Assembly (NCBI GenBank): GCA_003486385.1
Contig: DNFT01000052.1
Location: 1-48,364, forward strand
Source of the DNA: Eubacterium sp.
GTDB lineage: Bacteria > Bacillota > Clostridia > Lachnospirales > Lachnospiraceae
Direction of reading: 5' to 3'
Length of the DNA stretch: 48,364 bases
This document shows positions 25,157 to 32,789 of the stretch, piece after piece. The translations under genes and the position numbers were made by a program. The notes beneath the pieces were generated by a model, which searched no databases, was not told where the DNA came from, and worked only from the letters and a program-made list of their open reading frames with translations. The stretch's first letter is position 1, and the number at the start of each line of letters is the position of its first letter.

Positions 25157-25183
25157 GGGACAGGGGTCTGACACCGGTGTCCC
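25157..25183 (+). repeat. GGGACA...TGTCCC palindromic unit
   Basis: Starts GGGACA, ends TGTCCC, with the perfect 12-bp palindrome GACACCGGTGTC (25170-25181). Located 4 bp after the galactanase stop. A similar unit, cut by the window edge, is at 48344-48364. Confidence 0.65.
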
Positions 25184-25207
25184 AACAGGGAATTATGTTA
25201 TGAGAAA

Positions 25208-25250
25208 AGCTCAGGTGTGCTTAGATTCAGGCACATTTGGGCTTTTTGTG
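25208..25250 (+). terminator. Terminator after the galactanase gene
   Basis: AGCTCAGGTGTGC pairs with GCACATTTGGGCT (13 pairs, three of them G-U), followed by TTTTT. Ends the pectin cluster. Confidence 0.8.
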
Positions 25251-25476
25251 TTGGGGCACCGGAATTTGCGATTCCGGGATGGCATAAGTAATACGGGAGG
25301 ATTAAGTTTGAAAATAAAATTTTCAAACTACTTACTGGTGGCAGTACTGCAGGCATTGCTTGTAGTATGAAAGGGTATATAAATGGGAATAAACAAATAA
25401 TCAGTATTAAGGAAAAAAACTTGCCGTGAGAGAGGCAGGGTGGTAGAATGAAAAAAAAAGTTTTTTGGAGGCTGAC

Positions 25477-26571
25477 GTGAACAAAAAAGACACAAGTATT
25501 GAGCTTCTTAGAGTGTTTGCAATGATAATGATAGTGGGATATCATGTTTTTTGTCATTGTATAAATGAGCAGCTTATAAGCATACGTCCTAATGGATTTT
25601 ATTCTCCCGATATCTCAATGCGATTGCTGGTATTGGTATTAGTGTCACCGATGGGGCAGATGGGGAATGCCATTTTCATTATAATATCGGGATATTTTAT
25701 GGCACATAAGGGAAATAATGTTGACCTTACAAAAACGGCTAAAAAATTGTTGTCACAACTGGCATTTGCCGCTGTAATTATTGGTCTGGCAGCTATTGTT
25801 ACATATAATAAATTTCCACAGCTTTCATTAGAATTAATTGATTTCAATGGATTTAATAATCTCTCATGGTTTGTTGGCTATTATTTTGTAATAATTGTTC
25901 TGGGAAAATTATTTTTGAACAACCTATTGGACCGGATGGATAAGAAGAATTATATAATGTTTCTTGCTGTTATTTTTGCAATGGTTTCGTTATATTATAG
26001 CAGATATATTCTTGTAAATTTTGTGACGGGTCTGGAAGTTATTTTTACAGGAATATTCCTGTATTCATTGGGGGGATTTATCAGAAGATATAATCCATTT
26101 GAAAAAATAAGGGCATGGGCGCTAGTGGCTGTAATTATTTTAATAAATCTGCTTGTGTGCGGAAATTATTATATTGAGGCTGCGAAAAATATTCAGGCTT
26201 ATAATGCGGGGGAGGCAGGGGCATTTCTGCAGACCATACCTCTATACGCAAATCATCAATTTGTACCTATAATACTTGCGGCCGCAGTATTTGAATTGTT
26301 CAGGAGAATTAATATTCCTGAGAGTAAGATAATCAATTATCTGGGAGCTTCTACATTTATGGTGTATCTGCTCCATGATAATGAATTTGTCTATTCAATA
26401 TGGAAAATGCATGACTGGATTACACCACTGCATGACAATATGGGAATGTTTTTTAAGGATTTCTTTATATGGACAATGGGGACATTCTGTGTTGGAGTGC
26501 TAATATATGCGGTTTATATGCTGGTGGGGAAATTTCTGGGTATTTTCCGTCAATTGGTTTATAAGAAATAA
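25477..26571 (+). CDS. Acyltransferase 3 family membrane protein
   Basis: 364 aa integral membrane protein with about ten hydrophobic segments. The N-terminus N-K-K-D-T-S-I-E-L-L-R-V-F-A-M-I-M-I-V-G-Y-H-V matches acyltransferase-3 proteins, which move acetyl or other acyl groups onto cell-surface sugars; the conserved arginine and histidine are both there. The C-terminal Y-L-G-A-S-T-F-M-V-Y-L-L-H is also a family mark. The GTG at 25477 is chosen over an upstream TTG because GGAGG lies 6 nt before it. The substrate cannot be read. No obvious partner gene. Confidence 0.85.
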   Translation: MNKKDTSIELLRVFAMIMIVGYHVFCHCINEQLISIRPNGFYSPDISMRLLVLVLVSPMGQMGNAIFIIISGYFMAHKGNNVDLTKTAKKLLSQLAFAAVIIGLAAIVTYNKFPQLSLELIDFNGFNNLSWFVGYYFVIIVLGKLFLNNLLDRMDKKNYIMFLAVIFAMVSLYYSRYILVNFVTGLEVIFTGIFLYSLGGFIRRYNPFEKIRAWALVAVIILINLLVCGNYYIEAAKNIQAYNAGEAGAFLQTIPLYANHQFVPIILAAAVFELFRRINIPESKIINYLGASTFMVYLLHDNEFVYSIWKMHDWITPLHDNMGMFFKDFFIWTMGTFCVGVLIYAVYMLVGKFLGIFRQLVYKK

Positions 26572-26977
26572 AATGCTCAGCATTTCCATCAGTAAAACCG
26601 GTGTCAGCCCATGTCACATCAGGATGATGGTATGGTTTTAGCAGTAAGATAGCAGCTGTGTGTTTTAAGCAGCATTGTGTATATTCTAAATAAATATTCC
26701 GAGATAAACAGTATATAACAGTTGACAACAGATACCAACTGTTATATACTGTTTATACATTAATGGATATTTGTGATGTAGCGCTGCAGCACAGAAAATT
26801 TGTAATTATTCAGTATTTTTGATGTCAGTTATGAATAGACAATAATTTAAAATAAGGAGAAGATTCTGGAACATATAGGTGAAGGTTGAATATGAGACTT
26901 TCCAACTGCTTATTGCCGGTATACCGTAGCATGCAGGGGTATAAGCTGTTATAAAGGCTTTCGGAATATGGAATAAT
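26572..26977. other. Intergenic region with a long palindrome
   Basis: 406 bp between the acyltransferase and the GntR gene, with no gene. It contains the 21-bp inverted repeat at 26704-26756 and small palindromes at 26917-26926 (CGGTATACCG) and 26973-26988. The DNA around 26893-26940 weakly resembles 25312-25350 (roughly 18 of 24 bases in the best stretch). Confidence 0.6.
26704..26756. repeat. Perfect 21-bp inverted repeat
   Basis: ATAAACAGTATATAACAGTT... (26704-26724) is exactly complementary to 26736-26756, with an 11-nt loop. No U-tract on either side. Confidence 0.9.
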
Positions 26978-27349
26978 ATGCATATTATACTTAACAACTC
27001 ATCCATGATACCTATTTATGAGCAGCTCATGGAGCAGATTAAAAATGAGATAATCTCAGGTGTACTTAAGGAGGGGGAAGCACTTCCTTCTGTCAGAACG
27101 CTTTCGGGGGAGCTTAAGATAAGTGCTCTTACCGTCAAGAAGGCTTACGATAAGCTTGAGGAGGAGAATTTTGTGAATACAGTTCACGGAAAGGGAACCT
27201 TTGTCACGGCTACGGACATGGAGCTTGCAGTGGAAGCCAGACGGCATGCGGTGGAGGAGGATTTCTGCCATGCAGTCGCGAAGGCGAGGACAGTCGGGAT
27301 GAGCGATGAGGAGATTAAGGAGTTGTTTGCCATAATAATTGAAGAGTGA
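26978..27349 (+). CDS. GntR-family regulator (YtrA-like)
   Basis: 123 aa. A GntR winged helix (P-I-Y-E-Q-L-M-E-Q-I-K-N-E-I-I-S-G, L-P-S-V-R-T-L-S-G-E-L-K-I-S-A-L-T-V-K-K-A-Y-D-K-L) with only a ~45-residue C-terminal part, the YtrA subfamily layout. Such proteins repress adjacent ABC transporter operons. The ATG at 26978 has no good Shine-Dalgarno and lies inside a 16-bp palindrome (26973-26988), which may be its own operator. An internal ATG at codon 10 is an alternative start but would cut the family's N-terminus. Co-transcribed with the ABC genes 30 bp downstream. Confidence 0.9.
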   Translation: MHIILNNSSMIPIYEQLMEQIKNEIISGVLKEGEALPSVRTLSGELKISALTVKKAYDKLEEENFVNTVHGKGTFVTATDMELAVEARRHAVEEDFCHAVAKARTVGMSDEEIKELFAIIIEE

Positions 27350-27379
27350 ACGATTGTGAGCAGAGGATAGGAGTGAAGT

Positions 27380-28228
27380 ATGATAAAAGCAGATAATCTT
27401 GTCAAGAAGTATGGGAATTTTGAACTCGACATATCAATGGAGGTTCAGGAAGGTTATATTACGGGGCTTGTGGGAAAGAACGGAGCCGGTAAGAGCACTG
27501 CAATCAAGCTGATACTAGGGCTTGTAAGACCGGATTCGGGAAGTATAACGGTTCTCGGAAAAATGCCGTGCGAGCTTACCGGAAAGGATAAGCAGAAGCT
27601 GGGTGTTACGCTTTCCGAGGCGGGTTTTTCGACTTACCTGAATGTGAAGGACATAATCAGAATACTGAAGAAGCTGTATTATGATTTCGATGAAGGAGAG
27701 TTCAGAAGCCGGTGTGATAAGCTGAGCATACCGTTGGATAAGAATATAAAGGATTTTTCAACAGGTATGAGGGCAAAGCTGAGAATGCTGGTGGCACTCA
27801 GCCATAACGCGAGGCTGCTCATACTTGATGAGCCGACAGCCGGGCTTGATGTTGACGCAAGAAACAGGCTCCTCAATATGCTGCGCGATTATATGGAAAA
27901 AAGACCTGACAGCAGCATATTAATCACGTCCCACATATCTACCGATCTTGAAGGGTTATGCGATGACATATACATGATTCATGATGGCAATGTGGTTCTT
28001 CACGAGGATACAGATGTACTTCTTGACAAATATGCGGTGCTTAAGGTTGATGAAGCAGCCTATGAAAAACTCGACAGGACATATATTTTAAAGACCAATA
28101 AGGAAAGCTTCGGATATTCATGCTTTACAAATGAGAAGCAGTTCTATGTGGAGAATTATCCGGGTATGGTTGTTGAAAAAGGCGGAATTGATGACTTGAT
28201 TCTTATGTATTCGGGAGGGAAAATGTGA
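27380..28228 (+). CDS. ABC transporter ATP-binding protein
   Basis: 282 aa. Walker A G-K-N-G-A-G-K-S-T, a degenerate signature F-S-T-G-M-R-A-K-L, Walker B L-L-I-L-D-E-P-T-A-G-L-D and switch histidine T-S-H are all visible. The ~80-residue C-terminal extension is typical of the YtrB/ABC-2 type export ATPases found with GntR-YtrA regulators. ATG after GATAGGAGTGAAGT. Its stop overlaps the start of the permease gene. The transported compound is unknown; related systems answer cell-envelope stress. Confidence 0.93.
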   Translation: MIKADNLVKKYGNFELDISMEVQEGYITGLVGKNGAGKSTAIKLILGLVRPDSGSITVLGKMPCELTGKDKQKLGVTLSEAGFSTYLNVKDIIRILKKLYYDFDEGEFRSRCDKLSIPLDKNIKDFSTGMRAKLRMLVALSHNARLLILDEPTAGLDVDARNRLLNMLRDYMEKRPDSSILITSHISTDLEGLCDDIYMIHDGNVVLHEDTDVLLDKYAVLKVDEAAYEKLDRTYILKTNKESFGYSCFTNEKQFYVENYPGMVVEKGGIDDLILMYSGGKM

Positions 28229-28881
28229 TGGCAGGACTTTTTGAGAAAGATATCAGGCTGATTTTGAGAAATAAACAGATGGTGATAGTGGTTGCCTTTA
28301 TGGCACTCATGATGAGTTTTTCGGGAAGTATTGATATGGTTCTGCCATATATGACCATTTTCGGGACAATATTTTCGGTGAGTACGATAAGCTTTGATGA
28401 GGCTGACAACGGATACAGCTATATCATGACACTTCCGGTTACATATAAGGATTATGTGTATGAGAAGTATATGTTCTGCATGGCAGGCGGAATTGCGGCA
28501 GGACTGGTTACAATGGTATTTTTCCTTATCGGCACAGGCATAAGAGGAAATGCTGTAGTGACATCGGATATTCTCATGGCTGCTGTTGCGGTATTGCCGC
28601 TTATTGTGATTATAGAATCATTTCTAATACCCGTGCAGCTCAGGTTCGGAAATTCAAAATCAAGAATATTTATTATGATTCTGATTGGTGCCGTTATTGC
28701 AAGTGTGTATGTGATGGACAGAGTTGTCGGCGATGTGGAGCAGAAGGTGGCAGAGGTCATAAAAGCGGTTGACGGGATAAAGCCGTTGTATGGAATAATC
28801 GGTGTGGTGGCGGCTACGATGATAATTCTTGCTGTATCTGTCATGTGCAGCATGAGAGTTATGAGGAGGAAGCAGTATTGA
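28228..28881 (+). CDS. ABC-2 type permease
   Basis: 217 aa with about six membrane segments; opens L-F-E-K-D-I-R-L-I-L-R-N-K-Q-M and has Y-I-M-T-L-P-V-T-Y-K-D-Y-V-Y-E-K-Y, both typical of the ABC2_membrane_5 group of permeases. Start codons GTG (28225) and ATG (28228) overlap the ATPase stop; ATG is preferred (8 nt after GGAGGG). It completes the transporter with the ATPase. A fragment of the dispersed repeat follows almost at once. Confidence 0.88.
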   Translation: MAGLFEKDIRLILRNKQMVIVVAFMALMMSFSGSIDMVLPYMTIFGTIFSVSTISFDEADNGYSYIMTLPVTYKDYVYEKYMFCMAGGIAAGLVTMVFFLIGTGIRGNAVVTSDILMAAVAVLPLIVIIESFLIPVQLRFGNSKSRIFIMILIGAVIASVYVMDRVVGDVEQKVAEVIKAVDGIKPLYGIIGVVAATMIILAVSVMCSMRVMRRKQY

Positions 28882-28883
28882 CA

Positions 28884-28908
28884 GAGCAGCGAAGCGGATT
28901 GCAAATAT
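28884..28908 (+). repeat. Remnant of the dispersed repeat
   Basis: GAGCAGCGAAGCGGATTGCA and the next few bases match the 3' part of copy A (4831 onward) apart from one missing A, then diverge. Opposite orientation to copy C. Confidence 0.6.
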
Positions 28909-29014
28909 TATTTATTGTCAAAACTAATATAAGCTTACACTTATAACATCCGATATATATTATATGTAGAGATGAAATCTGACATATATATACACGGATG
29001 TATAAGAAAGCTAC

Positions 29015-29048
29015 GGACAGCATGATCTAGTTGTGCTGTCCATTTTTT
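29015..29048 (+). terminator. Terminator of the GntR/ABC operon
   Basis: GGACAGCA (29015-29022) pairs with TGCTGTCC (29034-29041), followed by ATTTTTT. Confidence 0.9.
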
Positions 29049-29061
29049 ACAGAGAAGACAA

Positions 29062-29225
29062 GTAAAGCGGACATTCGCAATCCGCTTTCGCTACTTGCTC
29101 ATGAACGCAGTCGCTTTGCGAGCTGTCAGTGGGAGCTTTTAACTCCCACTGACATAAGCATCCCCCTTACCCACCGCTTAGTGCTCTACACACTTGAAGC
29201 GGGGGATTGCTTATTCTGCGTTCAA
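29062..29225 (-). repeat. Structured dispersed repeat, copy C (full length, inverted)
   Basis: 164 bp on the minus strand, the best-paired copy: the second branch is a perfect 12-bp hairpin (TGTCAGTGGGAG/CTCCCACTGACA) and the first arm is ATCCCCC/GGGGGAT. It begins 31 bp after the stop codon of the MATE gene in the same orientation. TATAAT occurs just upstream on the minus strand but without a convincing -35 box. Confidence 0.9.
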
Positions 29226-29256
29226 TTATAATTTATAGGTAATCCCGAACCGCAGC

Positions 29257-30603
29257 TCAGCCAATCTTAGAAATAACCTTTTTATTTAATATTATAAGGA
29301 ACAAAACCGTCATTGCAAGTGACATGAACTCCGCAATAGGAAAAGCCCACCATACATAGTTGACATTACCCAGCCGTGCAAGCATATATGCCACCGGAAG
29401 AAGCACTATAAGCTGTCTCGCGACAGAAACTATCATACTGTACACTGCCTTTCCAAGTGCCTGGAACGCACTTCCGCATGCTATGCAAAAACCGGCAAAG
29501 ATAAAACTCAGGCTTATTATCCTAAGTGCCGGAACACCCAGTGCAATCATATTGTCCGATGCTTCAAACAGTCTTAAAAGCGGTTCAGGTATTGTCTGGA
29601 AAACCACAAGACCAACCAGCAACAGTCCCATTATATACACAACGCTGTGCTTCATTGTCTTTACAACCCTGTCACGGCTTCCCGCACCATAATTGTATGC
29701 TATAACCGGAATCACACCATTGTTAAAACCGAATGCCGGCATGAACACAAAGCTCTGTAATTTAAAGTATACACCGAAAACCGCTGTAGCAGTTGAAGAA
29801 AATGAAATAAGTATCACATTCATTCCATAATTCATTATGGAGCCTATGGCCTGCATGACTATTGAAGGAACACCTATTCCGTATATCATCCTTATAATGC
29901 TGCCACTTGGTCTGAATCCAAGCATATTGATATTAACTTCATGGTTTTTAAGCTGATTGATTGCAGCAGCCATAATTCCTGCCACAATCTGACCGATAAC
30001 AGTCGCAACCGCCGCGCCTGTAACCCCAAGCTTAGGCATACCGAAAAGTCCGAAAATAAAAATCGGGTCAAGTATAATATTTATTATAGCTCCAACCCCC
30101 TGCGTGATCATGGTATACACTGTCTTTCCCGTAGCCTGCAGCATTCTCTCAAACATAAGCTGTGTAAAAATTCCAAATGAAAAACAGCAGACAACAACCA
30201 TATAGTCCCTACCATAGGTTATAATCGACTCTATATCCGTCTGGCTTCTGTAAAACGGCTCCACAAGAAACAGACCTATGAGCAGAAATGCCGCATAGCT
30301 CAACACAACAAGGAACACAGCATTCTCCGCAATCCTGTTGACCCTGTCAAAGTCCTTCTCCCCGAGCGAACGCGCAAGAAGCGCATTGACTCCGACTGCC
30401 GTACCCGCACCGACCGCTATCATAAGGTTCTGTATCGGAAATGCCATGGATACAGCTGTGAGCGCATCCTCACTTATCTTCGCTACAAAAATACTGTCCA
30501 CTATATTATAAAGTGCCTGTACAAGCATTGAAATCATTATCGGAAGCGACATTGATACAATCAGTCTGTCGATAGGCATTGTTCCCATCTTATTCTCTTT
30601 CAT
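29257..30603 (-). CDS. MATE-family efflux transporter
   Basis: 448 aa, twelve predicted membrane segments, in two similar halves. Starts I-D-R-L-I-V-S-M-S-L-P-I-M-I-S-M-L-V-Q-A-L-Y-N-I-V-D-S-I-F-V-A, a typical MATE opening, with a second-half G-F-N-N-G-V-I-P-V-I-A-Y-N-Y-G-A-G. These proteins export drugs or metabolites using a Na+ or H+ gradient; the substrate is not readable. ATG at 30603 after GGAGAATAAAGG. It is the last of a run of minus-strand genes and is separated from the next MATE gene by a 180-bp region containing a long inverted repeat. Confidence 0.95.
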   Translation of the reverse strand: MKENKMGTMPIDRLIVSMSLPIMISMLVQALYNIVDSIFVAKISEDALTAVSMAFPIQNLMIAVGAGTAVGVNALLARSLGEKDFDRVNRIAENAVFLVVLSYAAFLLIGLFLVEPFYRSQTDIESIITYGRDYMVVVCCFSFGIFTQLMFERMLQATGKTVYTMITQGVGAIINIILDPIFIFGLFGMPKLGVTGAAVATVIGQIVAGIMAAAINQLKNHEVNINMLGFRPSGSIIRMIYGIGVPSIVMQAIGSIMNYGMNVILISFSSTATAVFGVYFKLQSFVFMPAFGFNNGVIPVIAYNYGAGSRDRVVKTMKHSVVYIMGLLLVGLVVFQTIPEPLLRLFEASDNMIALGVPALRIISLSFIFAGFCIACGSAFQALGKAVYSMIVSVARQLIVLLPVAYMLARLGNVNYVWWAFPIAEFMSLAMTVLFLIILNKKVISKIG

Positions 30604-30645
30604 TATCCTTTATTCTCCTTCTTAGTTAATTGATTTATAAGCGTT

Positions 30646-30770
30646 TGTGAAACTCATTTTTGCCAATAAACAGTTGTTCAATTTTACCGGCACACTGCCG
30701 TACCTTTTGAACACCGTCGGTGTACCGGTAAAATTGTACAACGTCCGGTTGCAATACACTGAGTTTCGCA
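30646..30770. promoter_or_regulatory. Long imperfect inverted repeat between the two MATE genes
   Basis: Core arms 30674-30700 and 30715-30741 match at 23 of 27 positions (TTGTTCAATTTTACCGG against CCGGTAAAATTGTACAA); outer arms TGTGAAACTCA (30646-30656) and TGAGTTTCGCA (30760-30770) also pair. The right half holds ACACCGTCGGTGT, itself a palindrome. It looks like a regulator binding region or a small mobile palindrome. Confidence 0.7.
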
Positions 30771-30783
30771 ATTACATATTAAA

Positions 30784-32082
30784 TTACCTGCACTTAGCCC
30801 ATATACTTTTTGAAATACCGGTTAAGCTCAGAAGCATCGTCACAAGCTCTGCCGCCGGAAATGCAAGCCACACACCCGTCATTCCAAACACCGCTGACAA
30901 TGCAAACGCGAATATGAGTATCGCAACAAACCCCCTCATTATCGAAGCGGTGAATGCCCATCTGACCGCCTCAACCGCACTGAGCGCCGATGTTCCCACG
31001 ATATTGATACCGGCAAACAGAAATCCGATGAAATACAGTCTTATTCCCTCACGCGCATATGCCGCAAGCTCCGGATTCTTCTCACTGTTAAAAATAGAAG
31101 CAATCGGGTCGGACCATATATATATCGCAGCTATTATAAGCACGGCAAGCACAAGCGCCGTCTTAAAAGCAAGACCGACAACATATCTCACATCCTTCAT
31201 CCTTCCCTTGCCGTAACATTCACTCACAAGCGGCTGCGAGCCCTGCGCTATTCCGTTAAAAAGTGCAACTGCGACAAGCGAGATATTGGCAACCACTCCA
31301 TAGGCAGCCACCCCTATATTTCCGGCAAGCCCTAATATTATCATATTAAATGCCACCGTTATAACGCCCGAGGATATCTCCCCGACAAATGCGGACACAC
31401 CGACCTGACATGAATATATAAGCTTTTTAATTGATAACCCAACCGGTTTAAATGATATACTGCACTTTTCGGATTTAAAATGAATACAGCATATCAGCAC
31501 ACCTATAATCGGCGAAAGAGCCGTTGCAAGTGCCGCACCGCTCATCGAAAGACCAAGTGGAAACATAAGCACATAATCGAACACCACATTAAAAAGGCTG
31601 CTGAACAATGTAGCCGCCATGGCTATTGAAGGATTTCCGTCATTTCTCACAAAAGCATTGCATATATAATTACACATAAAGAACGGCGCAAACATCATAA
31701 ATATTCTTGTGTAATTTTTACCCGTATTGACTATGGTCTCATCACCGCCGAGCAGTGCTATAATCTTGTCCGGTATAAACGCCCCCGCCAGAACAAACAC
31801 ACTGCTTATGATTAACGCCCATGCTATCGCATGAAAAAAATATCCCCCGGCTGCCTTTTCATTTCTTCCCCGCTCAACGACATATCTTATCGCCGAACCA
31901 ACTCCGATCATTGCCCCTATGGCAAAAATAAGATTATACAGTGGAAGGACCAGATTGAGCGCAGTTATTCCGTCTGCTCCCACCGCCTTTGATATGAAAA
32001 AGGTATCCGCAAGTATGTAAAATGACATTCCAAGCATTCCAAGCATATTCTGGGACACATATTTTATAAATCTCTTTAGCAT
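30784..32082 (-). CDS. MATE-family efflux transporter
   Basis: 432 aa, twelve hydrophobic segments. Opens with the MATE segment M-L-G-M-S-F-Y-I-L-A-D-T-F-F-I-S-K-A-V-G-A-D-G-I-T-A-L-N and has the conserved G-S-A-I-R-Y and A-Q-G-S-Q-P-L-V-S features. It is only distantly similar to the neighbouring MATE protein, so the pair is not a recent duplication. Start ATG 32082 (a GTG at 32085 is also possible; TAGGAG precedes both). Its start is 12 bp from the stop of the response regulator, so the two-component pair and this exporter are probably one transcript. Confidence 0.93.
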   Translation of the reverse strand: MLKRFIKYVSQNMLGMLGMSFYILADTFFISKAVGADGITALNLVLPLYNLIFAIGAMIGVGSAIRYVVERGRNEKAAGGYFFHAIAWALIISSVFVLAGAFIPDKIIALLGGDETIVNTGKNYTRIFMMFAPFFMCNYICNAFVRNDGNPSIAMAATLFSSLFNVVFDYVLMFPLGLSMSGAALATALSPIIGVLICCIHFKSEKCSISFKPVGLSIKKLIYSCQVGVSAFVGEISSGVITVAFNMIILGLAGNIGVAAYGVVANISLVAVALFNGIAQGSQPLVSECYGKGRMKDVRYVVGLAFKTALVLAVLIIAAIYIWSDPIASIFNSEKNPELAAYAREGIRLYFIGFLFAGINIVGTSALSAVEAVRWAFTASIMRGFVAILIFAFALSAVFGMTGVWLAFPAAELVTMLLSLTGISKSIWAKCR

Positions 32083-32093
32083 CACAACAACTC

Positions 32094-32789
32094 CTACATC
32101 CTATATCCAACGCCTAGCTCGTTGATTATATAATTCTTCTTGCCCGGCTTATCGCCCAGCTTCTTTCGTATATTTGCCATGTTCACCTGAAGCTTTTTAA
32201 TACTTCCTGTATCATTATAGCCCCATATTTCATGTATTATAAAATCATAGGTAAGCATCTTTCCAACATGCGCCGACAATAATGCCACAATGTTATACTC
32301 TGTCTGTGTAAGACGTATCTGCTCACCGCCGACGCTTACACTCCTGGCATCATAATCTATAGCGAGTCCCTCCATCTCGAATTTTCTTCCGGGAAACATG
32401 CCGTTCTCTGAGCGGTGCGATGCAACACGCAGAGCTGTCCTCACCCTGGCAAGAAACTCTTCCGAGCCAAACGGTTTAGTCACATAATCATTAGCTCCCA
32501 TATTCAGAGCCTCAACCTTGTCCATCTCTCCACCCCTTGCAGAAAGGACAATTATAGGGGTAAGCGATGATTCCCTAACATGCTTTAACACATTAAGCCC
32601 ATCCATATCCGGAAGTCCAAGGTCAAGAATGATAAGATCCGGTCTATGTGAATTGAAAAGCAGCATGGCGCTTCCCCCGGACAGTGCCGACACAACCTGA
32701 TACCCCCCAACTTCAAGCAATGTACACACAAATTCATTAATATTCGGTTCATCTTCAACTACGAGTATCTTATACCTGTTACTTTTCAT
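32094..32789 (-). CDS. OmpR/KdpE-like response regulator
   Basis: 231 aa. Receiver domain with the acidic pocket E12-D13, phosphorylation site D56 and K105 (V-T-K-P-F); then a winged-helix DNA-binding domain (L-T-Q-T-E-Y-N-I-V-A-L-L-S ... K-L-Q-V-N-M-A-N-I-R-K-K-L-G). KdpE is the closest family, but no kdpFABC potassium pump is nearby. Overlaps the kinase gene by 11 bp. Likely target is the MATE gene directly downstream (inference from spacing). Confidence 0.92.
   Translation of the reverse strand: MKSNRYKILVVEDEPNINEFVCTLLEVGGYQVVSALSGGSAMLLFNSHRPDLIILDLGLPDMDGLNVLKHVRESSLTPIIVLSARGGEMDKVEALNMGANDYVTKPFGSEEFLARVRTALRVASHRSENGMFPGRKFEMEGLAIDYDARSVSVGGEQIRLTQTEYNIVALLSAHVGKMLTYDFIIHEIWGYNDTGSIKKLQVNMANIRKKLGDKPGKKNYIINELGVGYRM

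Larger units (their letters stand above)
28882..29256. other. Intergenic region with repeat fragment, terminator and repeat copy C
   Basis: 375 bp without a gene. A 25-bp remnant of the dispersed repeat (28884-28908, plus orientation), the ABC operon terminator (29015-29048) and inverted copy C (29062-29225) follow each other. Confidence 0.8.

Noticed and set aside
29031..29231. Small ORF through repeat copy C (and a similar one through copy A at 4573-4791, minus strand)
   Set aside because: The shared peptide (L-Y-T-L-E-A-E/G-D-C-L-F-C-V-Q) arises only from translating the repeat; there is no ribosome site and copy B does not favour it.
30647..31216. 189-aa plus-strand ORF over the MATE inverted repeat
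   Set aside because: Mostly antisense to the second MATE gene; its composition is that of a reverse-frame membrane protein.
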